From the NCBI RefSeq assembly GCF_020524045.1, contig NZ_JAIVKL010000003.1, forward strand, positions 124,001 through 188,000: DNA of 64,000 nucleotides. The letters run 5' to 3'. The position numbers and the translations under genes are program-made. Shown one piece after another: positions 1-9,751 of this stretch (position 1 is the first letter of the stretch; each line of letters opens with the position of its first letter). This DNA comes from Metabacillus litoralis (GTDB taxonomy: Bacteria > Bacillota > Bacilli > Bacillales > Bacillaceae). Under the pieces are notes generated by a model. The model made no database searches, was not told the origin of the DNA, and was given only the letters and a program-made list of their open reading frames with translations.

Positions 1-1
1 T

Positions 2-841
2 GCAGCTTTAGAAGAAGTTGCAGTTGCTCTTCATATTAGAAGTGATTATTATCAAGCAAAAACAGGACTTTATTTGAAAGAAACAAAACGTTCAAGTGAT
101 CTTATTAGTAGTTTAACTGGAATGGTGGTTCCTGGAAATAAAGCTGTTGTTGGTAAAAATGCTTTTGCTCATGAATCAGGAATCCATCAAGATGGTGTAC
201 TAAAAGAGAAAACAACTTATGAAATTATCTCACCAGACCTTGTAGGAGTATCAACAAATTCAATGGTGATGGGTAAACACTCAGGACGTCATGCGTTTAA
301 AAATAGATTACAAGAACTAGGCTATGAGATCTCTGACGAAGAAGTAAATAAATTATTCATTTCTTTTAAAGAATTAACAGAGAAGAAAAAAGAAATATCT
401 GACGATGATCTTAAAGCATTGTTAATTGAGGAGAAAGTCTCAAGTAAAGAAGCTGCCTACGAATTGAAATCACTACAAGTTCAATATGGAACAGCACAGA
501 TTCCTACTGCAACAATCACGTTATTGAATGCTGATAATGAAATAATCCAAGAAGCAGCTACAGGAGCGGGAAGTGTAGAGGCGATCTATAACACATTAGA
601 ACGTTGTATTGGTCAGTCAATCAACTTAGTTGATTATCGTATTCAATCGAACAGTGGTGGAAGAGATGCACTTGCACAGGTTTATGTAAAAATGCAAATC
701 GGTGAACATGAAGCAAGTGGTAGAGGAATGGCACATGATGTACTAGAAGCTTCAGCTAAAGCCTATATCAATGCTGTAAATCGTATTTCAATGCTGTCTG
801 AAATACCAAATAAGTTATTAGAAGCAAGTCTACTAAAATAA
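2..841 (+). CDS. leuA: 2-isopropylmalate synthase, 3' part (left-truncated)
   Basis: The open frame is already running at base 2 and ends at TAA 839-841, so this is the C-terminal 279 residues of a gene that begins outside the window. It condenses acetyl-CoA with 2-oxoisovalerate, the first committed step of leucine synthesis. The visible part has the end of the HMGL-like TIM barrel ([21 protein letters not shown], with the metal- and substrate-region HESGIHQDG) and the C-terminal LeuA allosteric domain that senses leucine (about the last 130 residues). The internal TTG at 74 is not a real start because the homology continues upstream of it. leuB follows after 22 bases, which indicates one operon. 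Confidence 0.97.
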   Translation, partial: AALEEVAVALHIRSDYYQAKTGLYLKETKRSSDLISSLTGMVVPGNKAVVGKNAFAHESGIHQDGVLKEKTTYEIISPDLVGVSTNSMVMGKHSGRHAFKNRLQELGYEISDEEVNKLFISFKELTEKKKEISDDDLKALLIEEKVSSKEAAYELKSLQVQYGTAQIPTATITLLNADNEIIQEAATGAGSVEAIYNTLERCIGQSINLVDYRIQSNSGGRDALAQVYVKMQIGEHEASGRGMAHDVLEASAKAYINAVNRISMLSEIPNKLLEASLLK

Positions 842-863
842 ATTGCTCGGAGGGGGTTAGAAC

Positions 864-1976
864 ATGAAGAAAAGAATTGCATTATTACCGGGTGATGGAA
901 TAGGCAAAGAGGTAGTGGACGTAACCGTTGAAGTATTAAAAACAGTAGCAGAACATTTCCACCATCAATTTCAGTTTGATTATGGACTTATCGGTGGAGA
1001 TGCTATTGATCAAAAGGGAAATCCATTGCCAGAAGAAACAATCGCTATTTGCAAGCAGGCAGACGCAATTATTCTAGGTGCTGTTGGTGGACCAAAATGG
1101 GATCAAAATCCAATGGAGCTCCGTCCAGAACGTGGACTATTAGCACTTAGAAAAGAGCTTGATTTATTCGCGAATCTTCGCCCGATTACAACGTTCGATA
1201 GCTTACTAGATTCTTCCCCTTTAAAGAAGGAGTATGTTAATGGAGTAGATTTTGTTATCGTACGAGAACTTACAGGTGGGCTGTATTTTGGAAAGCCAAG
1301 TGAGCGCATAACACATGAAGGTCAAGAAGCTGTTGTTGATACACTTCTTTATAAACGCTCTGAAATAGAGAGAATTATTGAATCAGCATTTGAAATTGCT
1401 TCAAAACGACGACGAAAACATATTACATCTGTTGATAAAGCAAATGTATTAGAATCTAGTCGTGTTTGGAGAGAAGTAGCTGAGGAGGTAGCAAAACGCT
1501 ACCCTGAAGTTACACTTGAACATATGTTAGTTGATAATGCAGCAATGCAATTAATACGTTCACCAAAACAGTTTGATGTTATTGTGACTGAAAATATGTT
1601 CGGAGATATTTTAAGTGATGAGGCGTCAATGATTACTGGTTCACTTGGTATGTTAGCATCTGCAAGTCTTTCTTCCACCGGATTACATTTATACGAACCA
1701 ATACATGGTTCAGCTCCTGATATTGCTGGGAAAAACATAGCAAATCCTGTAGCGACTATTCTGTCTGCAGCAATGATGCTTCGCCAATCATTTGGGTTAG
1801 AGGAAGAAGCAAAAGCCATTGAAAAAGCTGTTGATAATGTATTGAATTCTGGTACTCGTACAGCAGATCTTGCTCAAGGAAATAAAGCTGCCTCAACAAA
1901 ACAAATGGCTGAAGAAATTAAAAATGCACTTGCAGATGACCATGCTATATTAAACATTATGGAAGCTTATTCGTAA
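864..1976 (+). CDS. leuB: 3-isopropylmalate dehydrogenase
   Basis: 370 residues, the usual family length. It oxidatively decarboxylates 3-isopropylmalate with NAD+ in the third leucine step. The N-terminus has the Rossmann-like [11 protein letters not shown] segment. The substrate-binding arginines lie in [22 protein letters not shown], the metal/NAD region in DNAAMQLI and [17 protein letters not shown], and the NAD-binding [14 protein letters not shown] motif near residue 285. The ATG at 864 has a strong ribosome binding site (CGGAGGGGG, about 849-857). It is co-directional with leuA. A terminator-like hairpin stands between it and leuC. Confidence 0.98.
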   Translation: MKKRIALLPGDGIGKEVVDVTVEVLKTVAEHFHHQFQFDYGLIGGDAIDQKGNPLPEETIAICKQADAIILGAVGGPKWDQNPMELRPERGLLALRKELDLFANLRPITTFDSLLDSSPLKKEYVNGVDFVIVRELTGGLYFGKPSERITHEGQEAVVDTLLYKRSEIERIIESAFEIASKRRRKHITSVDKANVLESSRVWREVAEEVAKRYPEVTLEHMLVDNAAMQLIRSPKQFDVIVTENMFGDILSDEASMITGSLGMLASASLSSTGLHLYEPIHGSAPDIAGKNIANPVATILSAAMMLRQSFGLEEEAKAIEKAVDNVLNSGTRTADLAQGNKAASTKQMAEEIKNALADDHAILNIMEAYS

Positions 1977-2062
1977 ACGAAGAGGTTAATAGTGGATGAT
2001 CTGTTATGATTATCCGAAACGATCGTAAGTAATATAGTGTTTTTATAAAACCTATTTTGTAT

Positions 2063-2100
2063 GAGGGGCCTGACACTTACTTAGTCAGCCCCTCATTTTT
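2063..2100 (+). terminator. leuB-leuC intercistronic terminator/attenuator
   Basis: GAGGGGCCTGAC (2063-2074) pairs with GTCAGCCCCTC (2084-2094), with one bulged base, followed by ATTTTTC. The leuC ribosome binding site starts only about ten bases later, so the hairpin probably lowers transcription into leuC and leuD or marks an RNA end inside the operon. Confidence 0.75.
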
Positions 2101-2126
2101 CAATCAAAGAGGGGGGTTTGAAGACC

Positions 2127-3560
2127 ATGACCGTGAAACCAAGAACAATCATCGAAAAAATTTATGATGAGCATATTGTTCAACAAGAACAAGGAAAGCC
2201 AGATCTTATATATATAGATTTACATTTAATCCATGAAGTTACATCACCACAAGCATTTGAAGGATTACGAGAAAAAAACCGTCAAGTAAGAAGACCAGAT
2301 CGAACGTTTGCGACAATGGATCATAATGTTCCAACTGTTAATCGTTTTGTTATAGAAGACGAGGTGGCCAAAAATCAAATTAGTGCATTAGAGAGAAACT
2401 GTAAAGAATTTGGTATTCGCTTAGCAGACTTAACAAGTGAAGATCAAGGAATTGTTCATGTAATAGGGCCAGAGCTTGGGTTAACATTACCTGGAAAAAC
2501 AATTGTTTGTGGTGATAGTCATACATCTACACATGGAGCATTTGGTTCAATTGCTTTCGGTATCGGAACGAGTGAAGTAGAACATGTGTTAGCTACACAA
2601 ACATTATGGAGACAGCGTCCAAAAACACTTAATATTCACGTGCCTGGTAAGCTTCAAAAAGGAGTGACAGCAAAGGATGTTATTTTAGCTGTTATTGGAA
2701 AATATGGTGTTCGCTTTGGGACAGGATTTATTATTGAGTATACTGGTGAAGTTATAGAGAATCTTTCAATGGATGAGCGTATGACTATATGTAATATGTC
2801 AATTGAAGCGGGAGCTAGAGCTGGCTTAATTGCACCTGATGAAACAACATATTCTTATATTAAAGGTAGAAAATATGCACCTAAAGGTGAAGAATTTGAT
2901 AAAGCAGTAGAGTATTGGCAAACGCTGAAAACTGATGAAGGTGCAGAGTATGATGAAGTTATAACATTAAATGGTGAAGATATAGCTCCTATGGTAACTT
3001 GGGGAACAAATCCTGGAATGTCAGTTGGTGTTGATGAGAAAACTCCAGATCTTGCTAGCTTTACTAATGAAGAAGAAGTTGATGAAGCTAAGCGTGCATA
3101 CAGCTACATGGGACTTGAGCCTAACACTCAAATAGAAAAAATTACAGTTGAGCATGTATTTATTGGATCTTGTACAAATTCACGTATTACAGATTTAAGG
3201 CAAGCAACTGAAGTGATCAAAAGTCTAAAAGGATTAAAAGTACCTTCAACAGTTCGTGCAATGGTTGTTCCAGGGTCACAAAAAGTTAAAAAAGCAGCTG
3301 AAGAAGAAGGACTTGATATAATTTTTAAGGAAGCTGGCTTTGAATGGCGTGAATCGGGCTGTAGTATGTGTTTAAGTATGAATAATGATGTTGTACCTGA
3401 TGGAGAGCGCTGTGCCTCAACATCGAATCGGAACTTCGAAGGAAGACAAGGTAAAGGTGCTAGAACTCATTTAGTAAGTCCTGCAATGGCAGCAGCGGCA
3501 GCTCTACACGGTAGATTTGTTGATGTTCGTCATATTCAAGAAGGAGCAATGTCATTTTAA
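2127..3560 (+). CDS. leuC: 3-isopropylmalate dehydratase large subunit
   Basis: 477 residues from the ATG at 2127. This start follows AAAGAGGGGGGT at a normal distance; the TTG at 2118 lies on top of that site and is less likely. With LeuD it isomerises 2-isopropylmalate to 3-isopropylmalate through a [4Fe-4S] cluster, as in aconitase. The cluster cysteines are in GSCTNSR (about residue 349) and [10 protein letters not shown] (about residues 409-418), and the aconitase signature [13 protein letters not shown] is near residue 131. It is encoded upstream of leuD, its obligate partner, but 164 bases of repeat-bearing spacer separate the two genes. Confidence 0.98.
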   Translation: MTVKPRTIIEKIYDEHIVQQEQGKPDLIYIDLHLIHEVTSPQAFEGLREKNRQVRRPDRTFATMDHNVPTVNRFVIEDEVAKNQISALERNCKEFGIRLADLTSEDQGIVHVIGPELGLTLPGKTIVCGDSHTSTHGAFGSIAFGIGTSEVEHVLATQTLWRQRPKTLNIHVPGKLQKGVTAKDVILAVIGKYGVRFGTGFIIEYTGEVIENLSMDERMTICNMSIEAGARAGLIAPDETTYSYIKGRKYAPKGEEFDKAVEYWQTLKTDEGAEYDEVITLNGEDIAPMVTWGTNPGMSVGVDEKTPDLASFTNEEEVDEAKRAYSYMGLEPNTQIEKITVEHVFIGSCTNSRITDLRQATEVIKSLKGLKVPSTVRAMVVPGSQKVKKAAEEEGLDIIFKEAGFEWRESGCSMCLSMNNDVVPDGERCASTSNRNFEGRQGKGARTHLVSPAMAAAAALHGRFVDVRHIQEGAMSF

Positions 3561-3562
3561 TT

Positions 3563-3656
3563 TTAGGCTATGTTAAAGCTTCATGTTGATTTTTAGCACT
3601 TGTTAATTGGAGCGAATGCTGTAACGGAAATCAACAACAATGAGGAAAGAGCCTAA
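3563..3656. repeat. 94-bp nested inverted-repeat element between leuC and leuD
   Basis: The ends are TTAGGCT (3563-3569) and AGCCTAA (3650-3656), a perfect 7-bp inverted repeat. Inside, TGTTGATTT (3584-3592) pairs with AAATCAACA (3628-3636). The internal TTGGAGCGAATGC...GGAAATCAAC looks like the two ends of the Bacillaceae GGAGCGG-type repeat with the middle lost, so this may be a remnant. It occupies most of the leuC-leuD gap. Confidence 0.55.
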
Positions 3657-3724
3657 TTTTGAATAAATTCCTTTTACTAACGAGAATTACGAGAAATTGA
3701 TTATTGAACTATAGGAGGGGAAAG

Positions 3725-4321
3725 ATGAAACCTTTTACTACACATACAGGTAAAGTCGCTGTATTAAATCGCGCAAATGTGGACACAGATCAAATCATAC
3801 CTAAGCAATTTTTAAAGCGAATTGAAAAGACAGGATATGGTAGATTCGCCTTTTTTGACTGGAGATACCTTCCAGATGGAAGTGAAAACCCTGATTTTGA
3901 ATTAAATCACGAAAATAATAAAGGTGCTTCAATTCTGCTTGCTGGTGAAAATTTCGGTTGTGGATCATCTCGTGAGCATGCACCTTGGGCTCTATCAGAT
4001 TATGGCTTTCAAGTGATTCTAGCACCTTCTTATGCTGATATCTTTCATCAAAACTGTTTAAAAAATGGAATTTTACCTATAGCACTAGATCAATCTGTAT
4101 TAGATTTGATCCGTCAAAAATCTTTTGTTGAAGGATACGAATTGAAAATTGATTTACAAAAACAAAAGATTTTAGACAATGAGGGTTTATCACAAGATTT
4201 TTCGGTTGATCCTTATTGGAAAGATATGCTTTTACACGGTAAAGATGAAATCGATTTAACGTTAAATTACGGCGAAAATATTTCAAAATATGAAGACACT
4301 AGAAAAGCAACATTTCTATAA
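3725..4321 (+). CDS. leuD: 3-isopropylmalate dehydratase small subunit
   Basis: 198 residues from the ATG at 3725, which sits just after TAGGAGGGGAAAG; an in-frame TTG at 3704 would lie before that site. It is the swivelling domain partner of LeuC. The sequence has NRANVDTDQIIPKQFLKRIE and the active-site loop GENFGCGSSREHAPWAL near residues 73-89, both typical of the LeuD small subunit. It is the last gene of the leucine operon and is followed by a terminator. Confidence 0.98.
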   Translation: MKPFTTHTGKVAVLNRANVDTDQIIPKQFLKRIEKTGYGRFAFFDWRYLPDGSENPDFELNHENNKGASILLAGENFGCGSSREHAPWALSDYGFQVILAPSYADIFHQNCLKNGILPIALDQSVLDLIRQKSFVEGYELKIDLQKQKILDNEGLSQDFSVDPYWKDMLLHGKDEIDLTLNYGENISKYEDTRKATFL

Positions 4322-4359
4322 GCGTAAAGTTACTATAATAGAATATATTCATTAATTGT

Positions 4360-4393
4360 TGAGCTTCTCTTTAAAATGAAGCTCATTTTTTTT
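4360..4393 (+). terminator. leu operon terminator
   Basis: TGAGCTTC (4360-4367) pairs with GAAGCTCA (4378-4385) across a ten-base loop and is followed by TTTTTTTT. Confidence 0.85.
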
Positions 4394-4507
4394 GGTTTAT
4401 GACTCGTTATAGGCATTTGGTTTGCGCTGTGATATACAATAAGCTCAATTCTACTTTCTCTTACTCAATGGAATTTTCTTATTGAATATTGTGTTTTTTG
4501 CACACAC

Positions 4508-4656
4508 TATAGTGGGATGGAGCGGAAGACACATGACTTCACCGGGTTTATAAGAAATGTCGTGACCACACAAGAGAAACTCAAAGAGAAGCTTAGGGTG
4601 TTTGACATACTCCCCCTGCGCATCTTGTTTCAAGAGCGAAATGGAAAGAACTTGTT
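4508..4656. repeat. decayed copy of the GGAGCGGAAGACAC-type repeat
   Basis: The start (GTGGGATGGAGCGGAAGACAC) and end (AGAGCGAAATGGAAAGAACTTGTT) match the start and end of the better-preserved copy at 14992-15134 (GTGGAATGTAGCGGAAGACAC ... CAGCGCAATGGAACGAACTTGTT). The centre has diverged. It fills the leuD-ysoA gap, where no coding sequence is visible. Confidence 0.7.
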
Positions 4657-4785
4657 AGTAGTAAAAAAGTTGTAAGTAGCATGATTAAAATTAAGTTAAA
4701 TATACTGTTAGAACTTGCGCTTGTTTTCCAAGTCTTGGATTGATACACTTGTATGCAAACAAAGGTTGCTGGAGTTGACCAACAT

Positions 4786-5796
4786 ATGAATGAAAAAAAT
4801 CGATCAAAGGTTATTCCTTTTCCGAATTTAAAAGAACGATTTTTGGATAAAGGAATGGCCCTATTAAAGGAAAAGAAATACAATGAAGCACTTGGAATGT
4901 TTTCAGAGGCGAAAGCATTAAATGAAGACAAGGCAGAAATCTATTTAGGTATGGCCATTTGTTTAATGGAGCTTGGCGAGTTAAGAGAAGCAAAAGACAT
5001 ATGTAAAAAAATGCTTTTAGAGGATATAGGACATTATTTTACTGTATTACAAATCTACTTGACCATCCTTATCCAATTAAGAGAATATCAAGAAGTGCAA
5101 AACACAATAGAAGCCGTATTAGAAGAAAATCATCTGCCGGCTGAAAGTGCTGAGCATTTTTATAAATTATTAGAATTCAGTAGGAAGATGACGCAAAACC
5201 AAGATGATATCGTTGAGGATTTAGAAGAAGAAAAAGAACAAACGATGTACATAGAAGATCTTCTCGAAGATGTTTCCAAGCAAATGTCCTATGTTGAGTC
5301 ATTAAGAGATCGAAATATTAATAAGCACTTTTCCTCATTAAAATTATTGTTGGAAAATCCAATGACCCATCCTATGGTTAAAACAATGATTTTACATTTG
5401 ATGATTGAAAATGAGATTAGCAAAGAAGTAACAGTAACGAAGTTTGGAGAAACAATGAGTGTAAAACCTTCTGAGCTAAATGACATTTCAGATCACCTAT
5501 TTACAAAAAAAGTACTGAATATTTTAGATGATACACTTGGCATAGAAAATCCAACTCTTTATGAAGCTGTAAAAGAAATATGGATAAGGCATTTATATGT
5601 TCTTTATCCTTTTTTACCTCAACCTACCGAAGCAAAACTATGGGCTGCTGCACTTCAAGTGGTTGGTTATGAAATGCATGGAATATCATTAGAAATCGAA
5701 GAAATAGCAGTATTATATGAAAAGTCAATTTCTCATCTAGAGGAAGCTTGTCAAAAAATATATCAAATAGAAGAAATTTCTTATATGCAAATATAA
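4786..5796 (+). CDS. ysoA: TPR-repeat protein YsoA
   Basis: 336 residues from the ATG at 4786, which follows GGAG at about 4771; the in-frame ATG at 4753 has no ribosome binding site. Residues about 20-110 form tetratricopeptide helices (KGMALLKEKKYNEALGMFSEA, YLGMAICLMELGELREA). The middle is strongly acidic (VEDLEEEKEQ) and the C-terminus is helical. Position between leuD and tig and overall architecture match B. subtilis ysoA. TPRs bind other proteins, but the partner is not known to me and no enzymatic motif is present. It is probably cytoplasmic, as there is no signal peptide or TM segment. Confidence 0.85.
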   Translation: MNEKNRSKVIPFPNLKERFLDKGMALLKEKKYNEALGMFSEAKALNEDKAEIYLGMAICLMELGELREAKDICKKMLLEDIGHYFTVLQIYLTILIQLREYQEVQNTIEAVLEENHLPAESAEHFYKLLEFSRKMTQNQDDIVEDLEEEKEQTMYIEDLLEDVSKQMSYVESLRDRNINKHFSSLKLLLENPMTHPMVKTMILHLMIENEISKEVTVTKFGETMSVKPSELNDISDHLFTKKVLNILDDTLGIENPTLYEAVKEIWIRHLYVLYPFLPQPTEAKLWAAALQVVGYEMHGISLEIEEIAVLYEKSISHLEEACQKIYQIEEISYMQI

Positions 5797-5941
5797 GCTA
5801 AATGTTGAAAGGTATATATTCTATGTTATAATTAAATGGTTGCAAAATAGTGATCATCGTAAATTAGGTCTTTTTATTGTGGGCAAAATAGGCCATCTTT
5901 TTTATTACGAAATCCTGAGCATGGTTAGTATCCGGTTATTG

Positions 5942-5970
5942 TTTACCGTACATAAAAACAGGTATATGAT
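5942..5970 (+). promoter_or_regulatory. candidate sigma-A promoter of tig
   Basis: TTTACC (5942-5947), a 17-base spacer and TATGAT (5965-5970), about 97 bases before the tig start. Judged by eye only. Confidence 0.4.
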
Positions 5971-6066
5971 CTAGGTAGTTTGTTCAAACTGGACAAGGGA
6001 CAAGCAACCATAAATTACCTATCACTTATTCGCACAATCATTATAGATCTTTGGAGGGAACAACAT

Positions 6067-7356
6067 ATGTCAGTAAAATTTGAAAAACTAGAGGGGAACG
6101 AAGGCGTTCTTACGGTTGAAGTATCTGCAGAGGACTTCACACAAGCACTTGATGAAGCATTTAAAAAAGTAGTAAAGCAAGTATCTATCCCAGGATTCCG
6201 TAAAGGGAAAATCCCACGTGGTATGTTTGAACAACGTTTTGGTGTAGAGTCACTTTACCAAGATGCATTAGATATTATTTTACCTAAAGCATATCCTAAT
6301 GCAGTAGATGAAGCTGGAATTGATCCTGTAGATCGTCCAGAAATCGATGTTGAGCAAATTGAAAAAGGTAAGAACTTAATTTTCACAGCTAAAGTAACAG
6401 TAAAACCTGAAGTGAAATTAGGTGAATATAAAGGTCTAGAAGTTGAGAAAATTGACGATACTGTAACTGATGAAGATATTGAAAACGAACTTAAACAACT
6501 TCAAGAGCGCAATGCTGAGTTAGTTGTAAAAGAAGAAGGTTCAATAGAAAACGGTGATACTACTGTTATCGATTTTGACGGATATGTTGATGGTGAAGCA
6601 TTTGAAGGCGGCGCAGCTGAAAACTATTCATTAGAAATTGGATCAGGATCATTTATTCCTGGTTTTGAAGAACAATTAATTGGTTTAGAAACAGGCGCTG
6701 AGAAAGAAGTAGAAGTAACTTTCCCAGAAGAATATCATGCAGAAAATCTTGCAGGTAAGCCAGCCGTATTTAAAGTGAAAATCCATGAAATCAAAACAAA
6801 AGAGCTTCCAGCTTTAGATGATGAATTTGCTAAAGATGTTAACGAAGAAGTTGAAACTCTTGAAGAGCTAAAAGCACAAACTAGAGCACGTCTTGAAGAA
6901 ACGAAAAAGACAGAAGCTGAAAATCAATTACGTGATGCGTTAGTTGAAAAAGCTGCTGCAAGTGTTGAAGTTGACATTCCAAATGCATTAGTTGAAAATG
7001 AAATTTCACGTATGATGCAAGAATTTGAACAACGTCTTCAAATGCAGGGAATGAATTTAGAGCTTTACTTCCAATTCTCTGGTCAAGATGAAGAAGCATT
7101 AAAAGCACAAATGAAAGATGACGCTGAAAAACGCGTTAAATATAACTTAACTCTTGAAGCGATTGTAAAAGCAGAAAACATCGATGTTTCTGATGAAGAT
7201 GTAGAAGCAGAAATCGCAAAAATGGCTGAAATGTACAACATGCCTGTTGAAAACGTTAAACAAGCATTAGGTGGATCAGCTGATGGACTTAAGGAAGATT
7301 TAAAAGTTCGTAAAGCGATTGACTTCCTTGTAGAAAATAGCAAAGTTGTTGCATAA
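6067..7356 (+). CDS. tig: trigger factor, ribosome-associated chaperone
   Basis: 429 residues from the ATG at 6067, preceded by TGGAGGGAACAAC. Trigger factor binds the ribosome near L23 and shields nascent chains. The N-terminal ribosome-binding domain carries the signature GFRKGKIPR (about residues 43-51). A FKBP-type peptidyl-prolyl isomerase domain follows (about 150-245, [20 protein letters not shown]), then the helical C-terminal cradle. Upstream in-frame TTG codons (from 5980) have no ribosome binding site and encode no family sequence. The neighbours clpX, lonB and lonA make this a protein quality-control stretch. Confidence 0.98.
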   Translation: MSVKFEKLEGNEGVLTVEVSAEDFTQALDEAFKKVVKQVSIPGFRKGKIPRGMFEQRFGVESLYQDALDIILPKAYPNAVDEAGIDPVDRPEIDVEQIEKGKNLIFTAKVTVKPEVKLGEYKGLEVEKIDDTVTDEDIENELKQLQERNAELVVKEEGSIENGDTTVIDFDGYVDGEAFEGGAAENYSLEIGSGSFIPGFEEQLIGLETGAEKEVEVTFPEEYHAENLAGKPAVFKVKIHEIKTKELPALDDEFAKDVNEEVETLEELKAQTRARLEETKKTEAENQLRDALVEKAAASVEVDIPNALVENEISRMMQEFEQRLQMQGMNLELYFQFSGQDEEALKAQMKDDAEKRVKYNLTLEAIVKAENIDVSDEDVEAEIAKMAEMYNMPVENVKQALGGSADGLKEDLKVRKAIDFLVENSKVVA

Positions 7357-7368
7357 TACAATTATAGA

Positions 7369-7400
7369 ACAAGGCGCGAGTAGATCGTGCCTTGTTTTGT
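7369..7400 (+). terminator. tig terminator
   Basis: ACAAGGCGCGA (7369-7379) pairs with TCGTGCCTTGT (7385-7395, one G-U), followed by a short T-rich tail. Confidence 0.85.
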
Positions 7401-7963
7401 ACAAATAAGCAGTGTTATTATGAAGAGATTACTTCTCGTAAAGAGTTCTTTTAAAAGAAATTGTAGCTTACCAAATAGTACAATGAACTATTTTAAAGAG
7501 ATAAATTATCCTTATAAAGGATCTTTTTGCTTAATACATACATATCTTTATACGAAGTAATTGTCGAACTTTCATTTTAACAAATATGTTTTAATTATAT
7601 TCCTTTGGGAATGATATAAGAAAGCCATTACATACATAATATGAAGTAACAGGTATCATCGTTTTTATTAAGTGACCTATGTATAAAGTTTTTTTGATTG
7701 TTATATAGGCTAGGCTTTCAGCCATAAAAAGAGAAGAACATTAGTAGGAATAATAAAGAGACTGTTGTTCCTTCAGTAATATCTTCATCAATGTAACCTT
7801 TTTCAATGACGAGAGTAGTATCACTACCTCTCATTGCTATACTTATGGTAAAATGCAATACATACCTGTTTTACAATTTCTATTTGAGGAACAACTACCT
7901 ACATGAAAGAAGAATGAAAAGGTAGCTCGGATTGATTGAGATAAAGATATAAGGGGTGAAACA
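7401..7963. other. 563-bp AT-rich spacer between tig and clpX
   Basis: No coding sequence or recognisable RNA family was seen on either strand. A six-pair hairpin ATCCTT/AAGGAT followed by CTTTTT lies at about 7509-7529. A second imperfect inverted repeat (CAATGACGAGAGTAG with CTACCTCTCATTG) lies at about 7804-7838, near a TAAAAT that could be a -10 box for clpX. Confidence 0.5.
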
Positions 7964-9229
7964 ATGTTTAAATTTAACGACGAAAAAGGACAACTAAAAT
8001 GTTCGTTTTGTGGTAAAACTCAAGATCAGGTTCGAAAATTAGTAGCTGGACCTGGAGTATATATATGTGATGAGTGTATTGAACTTTGCACAGAGATCGT
8101 AGAAGAAGAGCTTGGTACAGAAGAAGAAGTAGAATTTAAAGATGTTCCAAAACCAAAGGAAATCAATGATATTCTTGATGAATATGTTATCGGTCAAGAT
8201 AATGCTAAGAAATCTTTAGCAGTTGCTGTTTACAATCATTATAAAAGAATAAATTCTAATAGCAAAATTGATGATGTTGAGTTATCAAAAAGTAATATCT
8301 CTATGATCGGGCCAACTGGTAGTGGTAAAACATTACTTGCTCAAACGTTAGCTCGTATATTAAATGTACCGTTTGCTATTGCAGATGCAACTTCTTTAAC
8401 TGAAGCAGGTTATGTTGGTGAAGATGTAGAAAACATTTTACTGAAGTTAATTCAAGCTGCTGACTATGATGTTGAAAAAGCTGAAAAAGGTATTATATAC
8501 ATCGATGAAATCGATAAAGTTGCACGTAAATCAGAGAACCCTTCCATCACACGTGATGTTTCAGGTGAAGGGGTTCAGCAAGCTTTATTGAAAATTCTTG
8601 AGGGTACTGTTGCAAGTGTTCCACCTCAAGGTGGAAGAAAACATCCACATCAAGAATTTATTCAAATTGATACAACAAACATTTTATTTATCTGTGGTGG
8701 AGCATTTGATGGAATTGAACAAATCATCAAACGTCGCCTAGGCAGAAAAGTAATAGGTTTTGGATCTGAGAACAAAAATGCAGATTTAGATAAAAAAGCG
8801 CTTCTTTCTCAGGTATTACCTGAAGACTTATTAAAGTTTGGTCTAATTCCAGAGTTTATCGGGCGTTTACCTGTTATTGCAAGCTTAGAACCACTAGATG
8901 AAGAGGCTTTAGTTGAAATTTTAACAAAGCCAAAAAATGCTCTAGTTAAGCAATATCAAAAAATGCTTGATTTAGATGGTGTGGAACTAGAATTTGAAGA
9001 TGGTGCATTATTAGAAATTGCTAAAAAAGCAATTGAGAGAAAAACAGGTGCTCGTGGTCTTCGATCCATCATTGAAGGAATCATGCTTGATATGATGTTC
9101 GATTTACCATCAAGAGATGATATTGTTAAGACAATCATCACTGACGAAGCAGTAAAAGGCGAAATGCCACCTAAACTTGTCTTAAATGATGGAACTGTCA
9201 TTCAAGAAGATAAGAAAACATCTGCTTAA
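7964..9229 (+). CDS. clpX: ATP-dependent Clp protease ATP-binding subunit ClpX
   Basis: 421 residues. AAA+ unfoldase that delivers tagged proteins to ClpP. The N-terminal zinc-binding domain has C13, C16, C35 and C38. The AAA+ module has Walker A GPTGSGKT (about residue 116), Walker [10 protein letters not shown], and the pore-loop region with GYVGEDVEN. The substrate-gripping RKH-type loop is seen as GGRKHPHQE. Downstream [10 protein letters not shown] and the sensor-2 GARGLRSI are typical. Start: AAGGGGTGAAAC before the ATG. It is a single gene between its own terminator and the tig spacer. Confidence 0.99.
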   Translation: MFKFNDEKGQLKCSFCGKTQDQVRKLVAGPGVYICDECIELCTEIVEEELGTEEEVEFKDVPKPKEINDILDEYVIGQDNAKKSLAVAVYNHYKRINSNSKIDDVELSKSNISMIGPTGSGKTLLAQTLARILNVPFAIADATSLTEAGYVGEDVENILLKLIQAADYDVEKAEKGIIYIDEIDKVARKSENPSITRDVSGEGVQQALLKILEGTVASVPPQGGRKHPHQEFIQIDTTNILFICGGAFDGIEQIIKRRLGRKVIGFGSENKNADLDKKALLSQVLPEDLLKFGLIPEFIGRLPVIASLEPLDEEALVEILTKPKNALVKQYQKMLDLDGVELEFEDGALLEIAKKAIERKTGARGLRSIIEGIMLDMMFDLPSRDDIVKTIITDEAVKGEMPPKLVLNDGTVIQEDKKTSA

Positions 9230-9243
9230 GATGAATACATAAA

Positions 9244-9274
9244 AAGGAAGCTGAAAATATCAGCTTCCTTTTTT
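9244..9274 (+). terminator. clpX terminator
   Basis: AAGGAAGCTGA (9244-9254) pairs perfectly with TCAGCTTCCTT (9260-9270), followed by TTTT. Confidence 0.93.
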
Positions 9275-9751
9275 GTGTTTAAATGGAGTGGGAGTTAGGA
9301 AATGAAATTTTCAACATTTAACAATTTATGTTAAAACCGATATGAAATTCAGAGTATATCCTTAAATAGAATCCGTAAAAGATGTTTAATCCTTCCATAG
9401 CTAGGAGATACTAGCTATAAATAACCGCTTGAATATAATTTTGTACTTGACAAAGTTTCACTTGTCTTTTGTCAGCTTTTGAATTCTTTATCAACTTCAT
9501 AAACATTTTTATATTTTGAATTGAACACATGAAGTATGAGTCTATTAGATCTTACGTACTGAATTTTTAGGGTTGATAAAAAGAAATGACCTTTTTTGTA
9601 ACGTAAATTAACCTTTTCTGGAAATTTTCTTTGCTACATAGTTTACGAAAAGAGCCTTTTAAAAGATTTTTTTTATAAGCGAAGTTTTATGTAAAGTTGA
9701 TTTTTTTATTCACCTTAGCGGTAATTAGACATCTTAGTAGGAGGGACGACA
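9275..9751. other. 477-bp noncoding spacer before lonB
   Basis: AT-rich, without a credible reading frame. Its only recognisable content is a decayed MITE-like copy at 9588-9656. A clear promoter for lonB could not be assigned by eye. Confidence 0.5.
9588..9656. repeat. decayed short copy of the MITE-like repeat
   Basis: Starts GACCTTTTTTGTAACG and ends GCTACATAGTTTACGAAAAG+AGCC, which matches the ends of the copies at 22323-22484 and 56038-56157 (start GGCTCTTTTCTGAACG, end GCAACAAAGTTT...CAGCC). The centre is missing. Confidence 0.5.

Noticed and set aside
4753-4785. ATG 4753 as start of ysoA
   Set aside because: No ribosome binding site; the ATG at 4786 has GGAG at a proper distance.
5980-6066. 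Upstream TTG extension of tig
   Set aside because: The extra 29 codons match nothing in trigger factors and the ATG at 6067 has a strong ribosome binding site.
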